Shown here: piece after piece, positions 36,020 to 43,521 of the stretch
How the letters are laid out: every line of letters begins with the position of its first letter
How positions within the stretch are numbered: the stretch's first letter is position 1
IMG/VR virus record: IMGVR_UViG_3300044638_005822
Span: 1 to 59,808 of that record
Source: a virus
Length of the DNA: 59,808 nucleotides
Direction: 5' to 3' (one strand)
Program-made: the position numbers and the translations under genes
The notes under the pieces: model-generated
Database searches by the model: none
Seen by the model: only the letters and a program-made list of their open reading frames with translations
Told to the model about the DNA's origin: nothing

Positions 36020-36358
36020 AAAAGTGTCACGCTGTTACCGCCCGCGTGTCTCGTGGTTGCCTTGCCTTGCCTCGCGCCGCCGCGCCGTGCCCTGCCGCGC
36101 CTAGCAACGCCGCGCCCAGCCGCGCATTGCCGTGCCGAGCCCGACTGTGAAATCTTGCACCTGTTCCCGCCCGGTGCGCTCGTGTGTGCCCTGCCTCGCC
36201 GCGCCCAGCCAAGCCCAGCCACGCCTTGCCGCGCCCTGCCGTGAAATTGTCGCACTGTTTCCGCCCGTGCGTCTCGTTGTTGCCTGTCCTTGACTCGCCC
36301 GACCAAGCCGCGCCCTGCCCCGCCGCGCCCTGCCTCGCCACGCCATGAAATTGTTGAA
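36018..36358. repeat. Stem-loop plus NNGCC pentanucleotide repeat array (three units)
   Basis: Three units, each a stem-loop followed by a conserved TCTCGTKGTTGCC-like flank and then a run of imperfect NNGCC pentamers. Stem-loops: CACGC-11-GCGTG (36028-36048), GCACC-11-GGTGC (36157-36177), CGCAC-11-GTGCG (36251-36271). The 11-base loop is TGTTNCCGCCC in all three while the stem bases differ with pairing kept. Units 2 and 3 are preceded by TGAAATNNT; the block ends with another TGAAATTGTTG. All three minus-strand frames are open here because of the 5-base period, so the long ORFs are not evidence of coding. Confidence 0.8.
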
Positions 36359-36484
36359 GTTGAATGTTCATTTGAAAATCCTCCGCCCACGTTGGCGCGT
36401 GGGACGGATCGGCCAATGCCGCCGGATGGGTTGTTGCGCGCCAACGCAAGCTGAAGTGACGTGAGATTAACGATACGCCGAGAC

Positions 36485-36503
36485 ATCGCAAGAACTTTTT
36501 TCG
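36485..36503 (+). repeat. Direct repeat DR1 (19 bp)
   Basis: ATCGCAAGAACTTTTTTCG; matches 18 of 19 bases with 37438-37456. The two copies bracket the winged-helix gene and its hairpin leader. Confidence 0.6.
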
Positions 36504-36534
36504 GATTTTTTGAGCGGTCTGGCAGTGGTCTGCG

Positions 36535-37299
36535 TCAAGGCGAAGTTTTCGCCAACCTGGCTGCGTACGTGGCGATCCAGTCGTACACCGGCTTTCCCTT
36601 GATGAGCCAACCCGATCTCTCCATCACCGCGAAGAAGTTGCCGTCATAATCAGGATTCGGCTCTATGCCGTGATGTTCAAGCGTCTCGTGCATCGCTTCC
36701 TCCGAAGTCGGATACGGATGCAACGGCTTTTTTTCTCCGAAAAACGACTGGTGCTTTGCAAAAGCACCCTTTTCTTTCTTTGAAGTCTCAGAAGAAGTCT
36801 CAGAGGAAGTCTTAGGTATTGTTCCGTCCTTTTGGTTCGATGGTCGCGCCTTTTGGTTCTCTCGTCGGTCCTTTTTGCCACATGTCCTTTGGGAGAGCCA
36901 TTTGTTCACCGCTTCAGGGTAGAACAAAAAGTGCCTCGTGTTGTCGAACTTGTAGCGGGTGTTTGGGTTACGATGCACAGAGATAAACCCCATTTCGGTG
37001 AGCCTCAGAATCGCTTCGCGGATGCTCCGTTTATTGTAGAGTGCCATGATGCCGGAGTGCAGTTCCTCGGCAGTGTGGAACTGGTAAAGGCTCGCGTCTT
37101 GGGTTCCGTTGTCGCCGTGACTCACCGCAACCGCGTTGGCTTGCCGCGCCTTCTCCCGCATTCCGAGTTTTACGTCATGCCAATACTCGAAAAAAGACAG
37201 CAGGGCGGCGGCGCAAGTGGTTCCGGTCGCCTCGATTTGCCACTGTCGAATGATCAGCAGGGATTCGCTTGCGGGATGTTGGATGCAGGATGATTTCAT
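36535..37299 (-). CDS. Winged-helix DNA-binding protein, plasmid/phage replication-protein-like
   Basis: 254 residues from ATG 37299 (MKSSCIQHPASESLLIIRQW); upstream frame runs into a promoter-like region and is excluded. The N-terminal ~150 residues contain AAALLSFFEYWHDVKLGMREK, LYQFHTAEELHSGIMALYNKRSIREAILRLTEMGFISVHRN and FDNTRHFLFYPEAVNKWL, a winged-helix with a wing hairpin typical of phage replication or regulatory proteins. A Ser/Lys/Glu-rich linker (SSETSSETSKKEKG) joins a C-terminal helical domain (YDWIATYAARLAKTSP). Possibly an accessory initiator. It lies between two 19-bp direct repeats. Confidence 0.65.
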   Translation of the reverse strand: MKSSCIQHPASESLLIIRQWQIEATGTTCAAALLSFFEYWHDVKLGMREKARQANAVAVSHGDNGTQDASLYQFHTAEELHSGIMALYNKRSIREAILRLTEMGFISVHRNPNTRYKFDNTRHFLFYPEAVNKWLSQRTCGKKDRRENQKARPSNQKDGTIPKTSSETSSETSKKEKGAFAKHQSFFGEKKPLHPYPTSEEAMHETLEHHGIEPNPDYDGNFFAVMERSGWLIKGKPVYDWIATYAARLAKTSP

Positions 37300-37309
37300 G
37301 GATAAAAGT

Positions 37310-37360
37310 CGCCCCGCTTGCGTTCCTCCCGGCTCGAATGAGCACGGCACAAGCGGGGCG
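37310..37360 (-). promoter_or_regulatory. Strong hairpin in the 5' leader of the winged-helix gene
   Basis: An 11-bp stem CGCCCCGCTTG (37310-37320) / CAAGCGGGGCG (37350-37360) with a 29-base loop that contains a smaller GCTC-GAAT-GAGC stem. It begins 11 bases upstream of the gene start, so it may control translation or end upstream transcripts. A similar GCCCCGC stem precedes the HNH gene at 5910. Confidence 0.5.
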
Positions 37361-37437
37361 TAGAAAAGTTGATTCACCGGAGGAAACCGGCGCGTCACCG
37401 CAATGGCGACGCACGGACTTTGGCGAATTTCCAAGAA

Positions 37438-37456
37438 ATCGCAAGAACTTTCTTCG
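37438..37456 (+). repeat. Direct repeat DR2 (19 bp)
   Basis: ATCGCAAGAACTTTCTTCG, second copy of DR1 at 36485-36503, same orientation, about 950 bases apart. Confidence 0.6.
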
Positions 37457-37460
37457 TGAC

Positions 37461-37484
37461 TTTTCACGCTTTTCACGTAAAAAG
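37461..37484 (+). promoter_or_regulatory. Shared upstream element, second copy
   Basis: Reads CTTTTCACG-CTTTTCA-CGTAAAAAG from 37460 and ends 9 bases before the ATG at 37493. It differs by one base from the terL copy over about 23 bases. Because it precedes a virion gene in both places, it is a good candidate for a late-gene promoter or regulatory site. Confidence 0.55.
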
Positions 37485-37492
37485 TCCCCCTC

Positions 37493-38947
37493 ATGCCGCC
37501 GCCACAACAGCAATTCCCCGTGCCGAACAAGTTGTTCTTGGCGGCGTATCCGACTCCGAACAACAGCGACTTCTACCTCTACCGGCACGAGGACACGCGG
37601 AACATCGGCTACGTCTCCCCGATTCACGGCGACCCTGTTCCAGAGGCGGACAGGGTGAAGTATCCGAACCACTTTTGCACGAAAATTGTCCCCAACGCGC
37701 AGGCGGGGGACGGCTGGGTGACGGTGATCTACGCCAGCAAGCTCGCCCCGCAGGACGACGACAACTACGACATTGATTACCCGGAGGGCGTGAACGCCTT
37801 CCCGACGATCACCCGCACCTACATCTACCTCCGCAGCGAATATGCCGAGAGCGGCCCGCTGGCGGTCGGCACGGCTGATCCCGGCTTGCTGCCAGACGGC
37901 ACAGCGCAGTTCCCTGACGCCATTCTGAGCGAAGCCGAGAAGATGGTCGAGGGCACCGGCGATCCGCTCATTGACAGCCTGTTCGTCAAGGTCGTCAGGA
38001 AATTCCAGCGCATTCCGAACCTTGCCGACGCGGGAGACCTCGCCGCGGCAAAGACGTTTGGCTACAAGGTGGAGTATCCGTATGGCGACACAGGCTATCC
38101 GCGCGTCACTTGGACGATCCCGTGCACGTCGGAAACCCCCGCTGCGTTTGGCGCGGCTTGCCCCATCGCGGGGTACACGTCGCTCGAACTCATCGATCAG
38201 CAATACGTGAACGCGAAAGGAGTGGTGATCGGAGCGTCGCGGATTTACGAAAAGGTTCCCGGCGTGGCGATCACCAGCTACGACATTGACGGGGAAACAC
38301 TCACTGATGTTTCGATCACAAAGCAGCTCGTCGAAAACCCCGGCGCGGACTACCCGCAAGTGGCCGGATCGGAGATCGTCTATCGCGCGCTATCGGCTGC
38401 ATACGGCCACAAAATCACGACCACGCTGCTGAACTTCGCTGGCATCTCCATCACGAAGCAAAGCACAATTCAAATCCGCTATCCGTCCGTGGTGACAGGC
38501 TCCCCGACGCTAAGTTCCTTAGCGGGCAATGACGGCGCGGTGGTCGTGGCTCTGAACTGGCCGATTGTCGCGGGAGGCTCGCGGCAGGCCAACGCCACGA
38601 CGACGTTCTCCTACGGGGCTGCGCCAAGCCAAGACTCTACGAACGCCTACTTCACGCCGGAAACGAAAGACCTAGTGTTCAGCGGCCTGTTCTACAACAT
38701 CAACTTGCGCGGCGTAGCGGTGGTAGGTGATATAGTCGGCCCTCCCAATTACATAAAGGTGCCGGATTTCAACACCGCAAGCAACAATCCGAAGTGGGGC
38801 TACTACGGAGTCGTCGGCCCGATATGGACAGGGACGAGCGGCGCGAGCGCGTTCCTGTCCGCGGTGTCCGGTATCGTGTTTTCCTGCGACATCCAGAACT
38901 GGAAATACAACCTGCGTCGAAAAGCCCTCACAACCGTCACCGGATAA
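37493..38947 (+). CDS. Virion protein, probably tail-associated
   Basis: 484 residues. The N-terminus is Pro/Gln-rich (MPPPQQQFPVPNKLFLAAYP). The body is beta-rich and non-enzymatic: DFYLYRHEDTRNIGYVSPIHG, PTITRTYIYLRSEYAESG, GASRIYEKVPGVAITSYDIDG. It ends with FVSCDI-type strands (VFSCDIQNWKYNLRRK). It overlaps the downstream fibre gene by one base (TAATG), so the pair form a unit, and the upstream element at 37461 suggests late expression. It may be a fibre adaptor or tail protein, with the exact role unknown. Confidence 0.55.
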   Translation: MPPPQQQFPVPNKLFLAAYPTPNNSDFYLYRHEDTRNIGYVSPIHGDPVPEADRVKYPNHFCTKIVPNAQAGDGWVTVIYASKLAPQDDDNYDIDYPEGVNAFPTITRTYIYLRSEYAESGPLAVGTADPGLLPDGTAQFPDAILSEAEKMVEGTGDPLIDSLFVKVVRKFQRIPNLADAGDLAAAKTFGYKVEYPYGDTGYPRVTWTIPCTSETPAAFGAACPIAGYTSLELIDQQYVNAKGVVIGASRIYEKVPGVAITSYDIDGETLTDVSITKQLVENPGADYPQVAGSEIVYRALSAAYGHKITTTLLNFAGISITKQSTIQIRYPSVVTGSPTLSSLAGNDGAVVVALNWPIVAGGSRQANATTTFSYGAAPSQDSTNAYFTPETKDLVFSGLFYNINLRGVAVVGDIVGPPNYIKVPDFNTASNNPKWGYYGVVGPIWTGTSGASAFLSAVSGIVFSCDIQNWKYNLRRKALTTVTG

Positions 38948-40920
38948 TGCCTGAATCGCCTGACATCCCAGAGAACATCACCGCGAAAATCCGCTCGGTG
39001 ATACCGTATTCGCTGCCTTCGCAGGAGCAATCGCTGCCCGGCCAACAGGCAGATCCAGACCGGAACGAGCCGATGCCGTATCAGCGCCCCGAGGGGCTGC
39101 TGCCAATCCCCGGCCCAAACACCGAGCGCGGCTTTGCCGTGACGCCCGTTCCAAAGAGCACTTCGGGCACCATCGGCAGCTTCGTGGGTCAAGTCTCGGT
39201 GTCCCCGGACACGCTGCTGAACGGCTTCCCGGACGACATGGACGGGCAGACGCCGAAGATTCTCAGCGTCAGCGACGCGACGGAGATTTACGCACACGCC
39301 ACGGTGGACGGGGCCGGCGTGGTGACTGCGAGGGTCGTCGCCGCGGGTGCCTCGGTGCCGGACGACGATCCGGAGTCGGGGGATTTCTATTGGCACTTGG
39401 CGAGCGTGACGATGGCGACCGATGGCGCGGATAACGTGCCCGTGATCACCGTGGATCAACACCGATGGGGGCCGATTGAGGAATTGCAGCGATACTACCG
39501 GGAGTTCCACATTCAGCCATCCGGCGCATATCGCGCGGTGGTGTACAACGGCACGCTTTTCGGCAGCCTGCCGACCGGGTTCTCGGTGGACAATAACCCG
39601 TTCTTCGAGCTGACCGGACTCGCGAGCGGGGATAAAATCTACGCCAAGGTGACCTACGATGGACGCGTGCCCGCTAACGGGGGCGATTCCATCACCGCTC
39701 GCACCATCGCAGCGGCGGCGGCGGTGCCGACAAACAACTACCTCACCGGGAGTCGGCACTTCCTGCTCGCCACCGTCACTGGACTGGACGGAGATAACGT
39801 CCCGATCATCAGCCAGACGCGATGGGGGCCGATTGACACGCTTCGCGGGACTGCGACCTCCCCATACTACATGCCGCCATCCGGCGGGGACGCGACGACG
39901 CAGACTGACTACTGGGATCTGACTTCTACCACAAAAGGGGCGGACACCAATGGAGACAACCTTAGACCGACCTATGATTCCTTGGAGCTTTATACCGGGT
40001 CTGGATTTTCCCGCTTCGTAGAAGTCCAGGGTAATCTGAAAGCATACGTCCGAACGGCGGTGCTCAACTCAATGGGTCAGGTCACGTATGTCGGGCCGGA
40101 ATCCGAGGGTGTGGATTTTTCGCCGCCTCGTCGGGAGTTCCACATCGAGCCGTCGAGTACTTACACCGTCAAGATTTTCAACGGCACGCTGTTCGGAAGT
40201 CTGCCTACTGGCTTCTCGGTGAATGACAGCCCGTTCAAAACGCTGACCGTCGCGAACAACGATAAAATCTACGCGAAGGTGACGTGGAACAGGACGCTAA
40301 ATGTCACTGGCGACATCGTGAGCACGATCACGACGCGCACCATTGAAGCGGCGGCAGCGGTGCCAGCAAACGACCCGCAAGCCGGGACGCGGCACTACCA
40401 ACTCGCGACCGTCACGGTGGACGGCGGGGGAGTCGTGACCGTCAGTCAAACCAGGTGGGGGCCGATTGACGACTTGCCGGGAACCGCGCTGTATAACTAC
40501 TCGATGAACAGTGCCAGCACGACCGCACAGACGGACTACTGGGATCTACTTGCGACAGGCAAGGGAAAACAGGCGGGTGGCGTCACCGACCTCGCGCCGA
40601 CTTACGACTCCGTTCAAGTTGCTGGTTATGGCGGGTGGGCGCGATTTATTCAGGATGGCACCAACCTCAAGATTTTCGCTCGCGGAACTACAATGAACTC
40701 CGTCGGGCAGATTACTTATATCGGGCCTGAATATGTAGCATTTAACAGGCCCGTTGTCTGCGAGACTACCGTGGACGTGCTCGTGGGGCTGCGGCTGAAC
40801 GGCACTGAGTTGCAAGGGCAGTACAGAACGATCACGGTGAACGCTGTGGCAACACCTTCCCCTGAGTGGGTGAAGCTGATCGACCTGACAACCTCTGGAA
40901 CGACGATAGATGTCTCGTAG
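38947..40920 (+). CDS. Repeat-containing tail fibre-like protein
   Basis: 657 residues from ATG 38947 overlapping the previous stop. After a Pro-rich N-terminus, a beta domain is repeated about three times, each with KIYA.V, an ARTI/RVVAAGA segment, AAAAVP, a GxxHxxLATVT strand and QxRWGPI (ending near residues 180, 300 and 520). Between copies are REFHI(Q/E)PS and NGTLFGSLPTGFSV motifs. This repeated carbohydrate-like or adaptor fold is typical of fibres and appendages. It would bind the host or attach to the fibre. No enzyme motif. Confidence 0.65.
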   Translation: MPESPDIPENITAKIRSVIPYSLPSQEQSLPGQQADPDRNEPMPYQRPEGLLPIPGPNTERGFAVTPVPKSTSGTIGSFVGQVSVSPDTLLNGFPDDMDGQTPKILSVSDATEIYAHATVDGAGVVTARVVAAGASVPDDDPESGDFYWHLASVTMATDGADNVPVITVDQHRWGPIEELQRYYREFHIQPSGAYRAVVYNGTLFGSLPTGFSVDNNPFFELTGLASGDKIYAKVTYDGRVPANGGDSITARTIAAAAAVPTNNYLTGSRHFLLATVTGLDGDNVPIISQTRWGPIDTLRGTATSPYYMPPSGGDATTQTDYWDLTSTTKGADTNGDNLRPTYDSLELYTGSGFSRFVEVQGNLKAYVRTAVLNSMGQVTYVGPESEGVDFSPPRREFHIEPSSTYTVKIFNGTLFGSLPTGFSVNDSPFKTLTVANNDKIYAKVTWNRTLNVTGDIVSTITTRTIEAAAAVPANDPQAGTRHYQLATVTVDGGGVVTVSQTRWGPIDDLPGTALYNYSMNSASTTAQTDYWDLLATGKGKQAGGVTDLAPTYDSVQVAGYGGWARFIQDGTNLKIFARGTTMNSVGQITYIGPEYVAFNRPVVCETTVDVLVGLRLNGTELQGQYRTITVNAVATPSPEWVKLIDLTTSGTTIDVS

Positions 40921-40954
40921 GTGATTCCGCCCGCCCCGTAGGCGCGCATCGCAG

Positions 40955-41224
40955 TCAGCTCGGCGTGTAGGTGATCCGCTTCGCAGCCGCGAACGAGTTT
41001 TTCCAGACCGGCAGACGCTCCGGCACGATGGCAATCTGCTCCTTTTGCGATGCGCCTTTCAGGTATTGCAGCGTTTTCCAAGTGTCGTCGTCGATCTCCT
41101 TTCCGATCAATCCGGTCAGCCATCCCTTTTGCGCCCTCGTCACCCCCAAAAGAGTCAGTTGCGCCGAGTTAAAGCCGATTCCGTTTTTTCCAATGGAGTG
41201 AAGGTTTTCGCGTGTCAGGATCAT
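40955..41224 (-). CDS. Small protein of unknown function
   Basis: 89 residues: MILTRENLHSIGKNGIGFNS, ALLG-like LTLLGVTRAQKGWLTGLIGKEI, then YLKGASQKEQIAIVPERLP. A compact, mixed alpha/beta composition suggests a real protein; antisense to the surrounding plus-strand genes. No function assigned. Confidence 0.5.
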   Translation of the reverse strand: MILTRENLHSIGKNGIGFNSAQLTLLGVTRAQKGWLTGLIGKEIDDDTWKTLQYLKGASQKEQIAIVPERLPVWKNSFAAAKRITYTPS

Positions 41225-41304
41225 TCAGTCCATTTCCACCCACCCCGCACGCTGGCAAGCGAAATGTCGTTGACGGGACGCTCCAAACCGCGAAACGTCA
41301 CGCC

Positions 41305-41493
41305 ATGAACTCCCTGCAACGCTTCATCGCCGACAACAACCTCGACGGCAACGCCGTGCTGTCCTGGCTGCAAACCGCCATCCCGAACCAGCCTGTGTCG
41401 GACATCTGCCAAACCCCCGCCGACGTGTGCGAAAGCGACGCCGTTCGCGCTGTGGCCGTGATGATGGAGCACAAGCGCAGGAGGGCGAAGTGA
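41305..41493 (+). CDS. Small acidic protein
   Basis: 62 residues from ATG 41305 (MNSLQRFIADNNLDGNAVLS). It has a mid-length helix and CQTPADVCESDAVRAVAVMM. Its stop overlaps the GTG of the next gene. Function unknown. Confidence 0.5.
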   Translation: MNSLQRFIADNNLDGNAVLSWLQTAIPNQPVSDICQTPADVCESDAVRAVAVMMEHKRRRAK

Positions 41494-41720
41494 GCACGTT
41501 CAGGGAGAGGCTGGACAAGATGGTGAGTCTCGAAGCCGGAAAGACGGACATGAAAGCCATCTGCTTTGAACTCGCTCTTGCGTTGATGGAATGCAGTCAC
41601 GCCCGCGCTGCGATGCGAATCGGAATGGCGAAGATCGCTGAAGTGGATGCGTACGCGCTCGCCCTCGAACTCGCCAGCGAGACCATAAACGCCGTAGTGA
41701 CGAAAGAGAGAGCGCCGTGA
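41490..41720 (+). CDS. Small helical protein
   Basis: 76 residues from GTG 41490 (VSTFRERLDKMVSLEAGK), mostly helical (ELALALMECSHARAAMRIGMAK). It overlaps the stops of its neighbours at both ends, showing translational coupling. Function unknown. Confidence 0.5.
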   Translation: MSTFRERLDKMVSLEAGKTDMKAICFELALALMECSHARAAMRIGMAKIAEVDAYALALELASETINAVVTKERAP

Positions 41721-41803
41721 GACGTTCGCCGCTGCGCCGTGTCAGCACCAAGCAGTCCGCCCGGCTCCGCATCTACGCCAAGCTGCGCACCGAATACACA
41801 TGA
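41717..41803 (+). pseudogene. 28-residue remnant resembling the N-terminus of a phage HNH nuclease
   Basis: GTG at 41717 overlaps the previous stop and encodes VRRSPLRRVSTKQSARLRIY then AKLRTEYT before a TGA at 41801. The RSPLRRVS..(S/A)ARL..YAKLR pattern is how many phage NinG/HNH-type recombination nucleases begin, before their Cys/His nuclease core. Here the core is missing and the next bases are non-coding, so the gene appears truncated. Confidence 0.5.
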
Positions 41804-41839
41804 ACATCCATCGCTCGCTTGCGCTCGTAATTTTCTGAC

Positions 41840-41867
41840 TTGACTACAAGCCGCTTGTGCATAAATT
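41840..41867 (+). promoter_or_regulatory. Sigma70-like promoter candidate
   Basis: TTGACT (41840-41845), 16-base spacer containing a CAAG-CCG-CTTG palindrome, then TAAATT (41862-41867). Starting transcription about 7 bases later would put the first transcript base near 41874, just after the ATG at 41870, so either a leaderless start or an upstream promoter is needed. Weak evidence. Confidence 0.3.
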
Positions 41868-41869
41868 CT

Positions 41870-42052
41870 ATGAATGAATCAAAAACTATTTCACGATACT
41901 TGGCAAAAATTGGTGCGCGAGGCGGGATGTCTGGAACTGGCGATTCAAAGCGCCGTCCAAAAGAGCACTATCGGAAGGCCGCTCGCGCAAGATGGAGCAA
42001 AGCGATCAAAGAAAGTCAGCCGGTGCCGAAGCCCAGAGCAAGTGCTTTCTGA
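41870..42052 (+). CDS. Small basic GARGG-type protein
   Basis: 60 residues: MNESKTISRYLAKIGARGGM then SKRRPKEHYRKAARARWSKA. The A(K)IGARGG...KA(A)RARW pattern is typical of short Arg/Lys-rich phage proteins with a KGG-like core. Preferred over the overlapping frame starting at 41874, whose first ~55 residues are not domain-like. Its stop overlaps the GTG of the HNH gene at 42042. Confidence 0.55.
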   Translation: MNESKTISRYLAKIGARGGMSGTGDSKRRPKEHYRKAARARWSKAIKESQPVPKPRASAF

Positions 42053-42563
42053 TTTCTGGAAGCGGGTGGACATCCGAGGGACGGGCGAGTGCTGGATCTG
42101 GAAAGCCGGAAAAAACGGGAAAGCAGCATCAAGTCAATACGGCGTGATGTGGATCGGTTCAAAACGACACAAAACACACCGTTTTGTTACTGCGATCTCT
42201 CACGGCGAAATAGACAACAAAAACCGATTCGCGCTCCATAGGTGTGACAATCCACCGTGCTGTAACCCTCACCATCTTTATATCGGAACACCCAAGCAAA
42301 ACTCAGCCGACTGCAAGAATAGAGGAAGGCTTAATTGCGACCGCGGGTCAGATCGCTATTGCGCAAAGCTGAATGAGGCTCAGGTCGCTAGAATCAAAGC
42401 AGAAGCGCCATTCCGCCTGCGCGGATGGGGAAGAATGATCGCCAGAGAATTTGGAGTTGGATTCTCTGCCGTAAATAACATCGTAATGGGTCGCAGATGG
42501 AAGCACATCCAGCCACCGCCACCCCGCACAGGCGCGGGCGATGGGGCTGCTGAAATAAGTTGA
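42042..42563 (+). CDS. HNH endonuclease with C-terminal HTH-like region
   Basis: About 173 residues from GTG 42042 (VLSDFWKRVDIRGTGECWIW). Homing-type HNH_3 features: ECWIWKAGKNGKAASSQYG, KRHKTHRFVTAISHGEID, then the core LHRCDNPPCCNPHHLYIGTPKQNSADC with metal-binding Cys/His. The C-terminus (KLNEAQVARIKAEAPFRLRGWGRMIAREFGVGFSAVNNIV) is a helix-turn-helix module like those fused to homing endonucleases. A longer start at 41874 in the same frame would overlap the small gene at 41870. Likely a mobile intergenic homing gene. Confidence 0.75.
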   Translation: MLSDFWKRVDIRGTGECWIWKAGKNGKAASSQYGVMWIGSKRHKTHRFVTAISHGEIDNKNRFALHRCDNPPCCNPHHLYIGTPKQNSADCKNRGRLNCDRGSDRYCAKLNEAQVARIKAEAPFRLRGWGRMIAREFGVGFSAVNNIVMGRRWKHIQPPPPRTGAGDGAAEIS

Positions 42564-42707
42564 CGGGGATTACTGGGGAGGTATGGTCGCGGTGCCGTGA
42601 ACAACGGCGGCTGCGTTGAAACAGTCAACCCAAGACAACTTTGCCCGCCTCGTGCCGCAGTCATTCGACTCGGTTTCAACCACGGGGCGGGCTACCCTTG
42701 CCGAAAT

Positions 42708-43196
42708 ATGAGCGCAACCAACCGCGGAGCGATCCGCCGAGAATCAGACTTCTACGCCACGCCGCTGTCGGCCTTCACCCCGCTACTGCCGTATCTGGAC
42801 AAGGCAGCGCATCACTGGGAACCAGCCTGCGGCGACGGACGCCTCGTTGACTCCATGAGGCAGCACGACATCGAGTGCGACGGAACCGACCTGAACAGCG
42901 GACACAACTTCCTCGAATCCACCAGACAGGTGCCCGTCATCATCACAAACCCTCCGTACAGCCTCGCCTTCGAGTTCTGCGTCAAAGCCGTCACGCTCGC
43001 ACCCGAGGTCTGGATGCTTCTCCGGCTGAACTTCCTCGCCAGCCAAAAACGGCGAACGTGGTTTATCGGAAACGAGCCGTCCGCCCTGTTCGTGCTCAGT
43101 CACCGCCCGTGCTTCACCGACGACGGCAAAACCGACGCGACAGATTATGGGTGGTATTTTTGGGGATCTCGGCACAAGGGCATCATCCACCTTTGA
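42708..43196 (+). CDS. DNA adenine methyltransferase-like protein
   Basis: 162 residues from ATG 42708 (MSATNRGAIRRESDFYATPL). The catalytic NPPY motif is in VPVIITNPPYSLAFEFC. The SAM-binding part is HHWEPACGDGRLVDSM (D/E-PxxGxG style) with DGTDLN. Short for a full enzyme, but the core of an amino-methyltransferase of the phage Dam-like/N6A group is present. With no cognate nuclease nearby, it is probably an orphan enzyme protecting phage DNA. It ends 4 bases before the wHTH gene. Confidence 0.7.
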   Translation: MSATNRGAIRRESDFYATPLSAFTPLLPYLDKAAHHWEPACGDGRLVDSMRQHDIECDGTDLNSGHNFLESTRQVPVIITNPPYSLAFEFCVKAVTLAPEVWMLLRLNFLASQKRRTWFIGNEPSALFVLSHRPCFTDDGKTDATDYGWYFWGSRHKGIIHL

Positions 43197-43200
43197 ACCG

Positions 43201-43518
43201 ATGAAGCTCCAACCCGAACTCCTGCTGGTCGAGCCGATCCCGCTCATCCCGCTCCGCATCCTCCTGTTTCTGTTTTCCGTCTCATCCGGCGGCGGTGAAT
43301 GCACGCCCGGCAACGCAGCCATCATGCGCGCTGTCGGGATCAGCAAGAACACCCTCACCAAATGGATGCGATGGCTCAAGAAGCGGGGCTGGATATTCCG
43401 AGTCGCCAGAACACAAACCGGAAACCAGCGCATCTACATCCGTGTTCCACACCGCCTCAGACCAGCAAAACCAGCCTCCGTTGTAGCCACAACCGAGGCT
43501 CAATTCAAGGTCGTTTAG
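43201..43518 (+). CDS. Winged-helix transcriptional regulator candidate
   Basis: 105 residues from ATG 43201, immediately after the methyltransferase stop. The core (PLRILLFLFSVSSGGGECTP, then IMRAVGISKNTLTKWMRWLKKRGWIFRV) is a winged helix with a recognisable HTH (NAAIMRAVGISKNTLTKWM) and a Gly-rich wing. A basic tail follows. Three inverted copies of ATTCCCGAT lie directly downstream (43522-43592) and could be its binding sites. Confidence 0.65.
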   Translation: MKLQPELLLVEPIPLIPLRILLFLFSVSSGGGECTPGNAAIMRAVGISKNTLTKWMRWLKKRGWIFRVARTQTGNQRIYIRVPHRLRPAKPASVVATTEAQFKVV

Positions 43519-43521
43519 GGC

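Noticed and set aside
36018-36358. CRISPR array
   Set aside because: Repeat units are 5 bases with hairpins and no spacer/repeat pattern; no cas genes nearby.
36016-36491. Overlapping 154-156 codon minus-strand ORFs rich in GRARxG
   Set aside because: They are open in all three frames because of the NNGCC 5-base repeats, so open frame is not evidence of coding.
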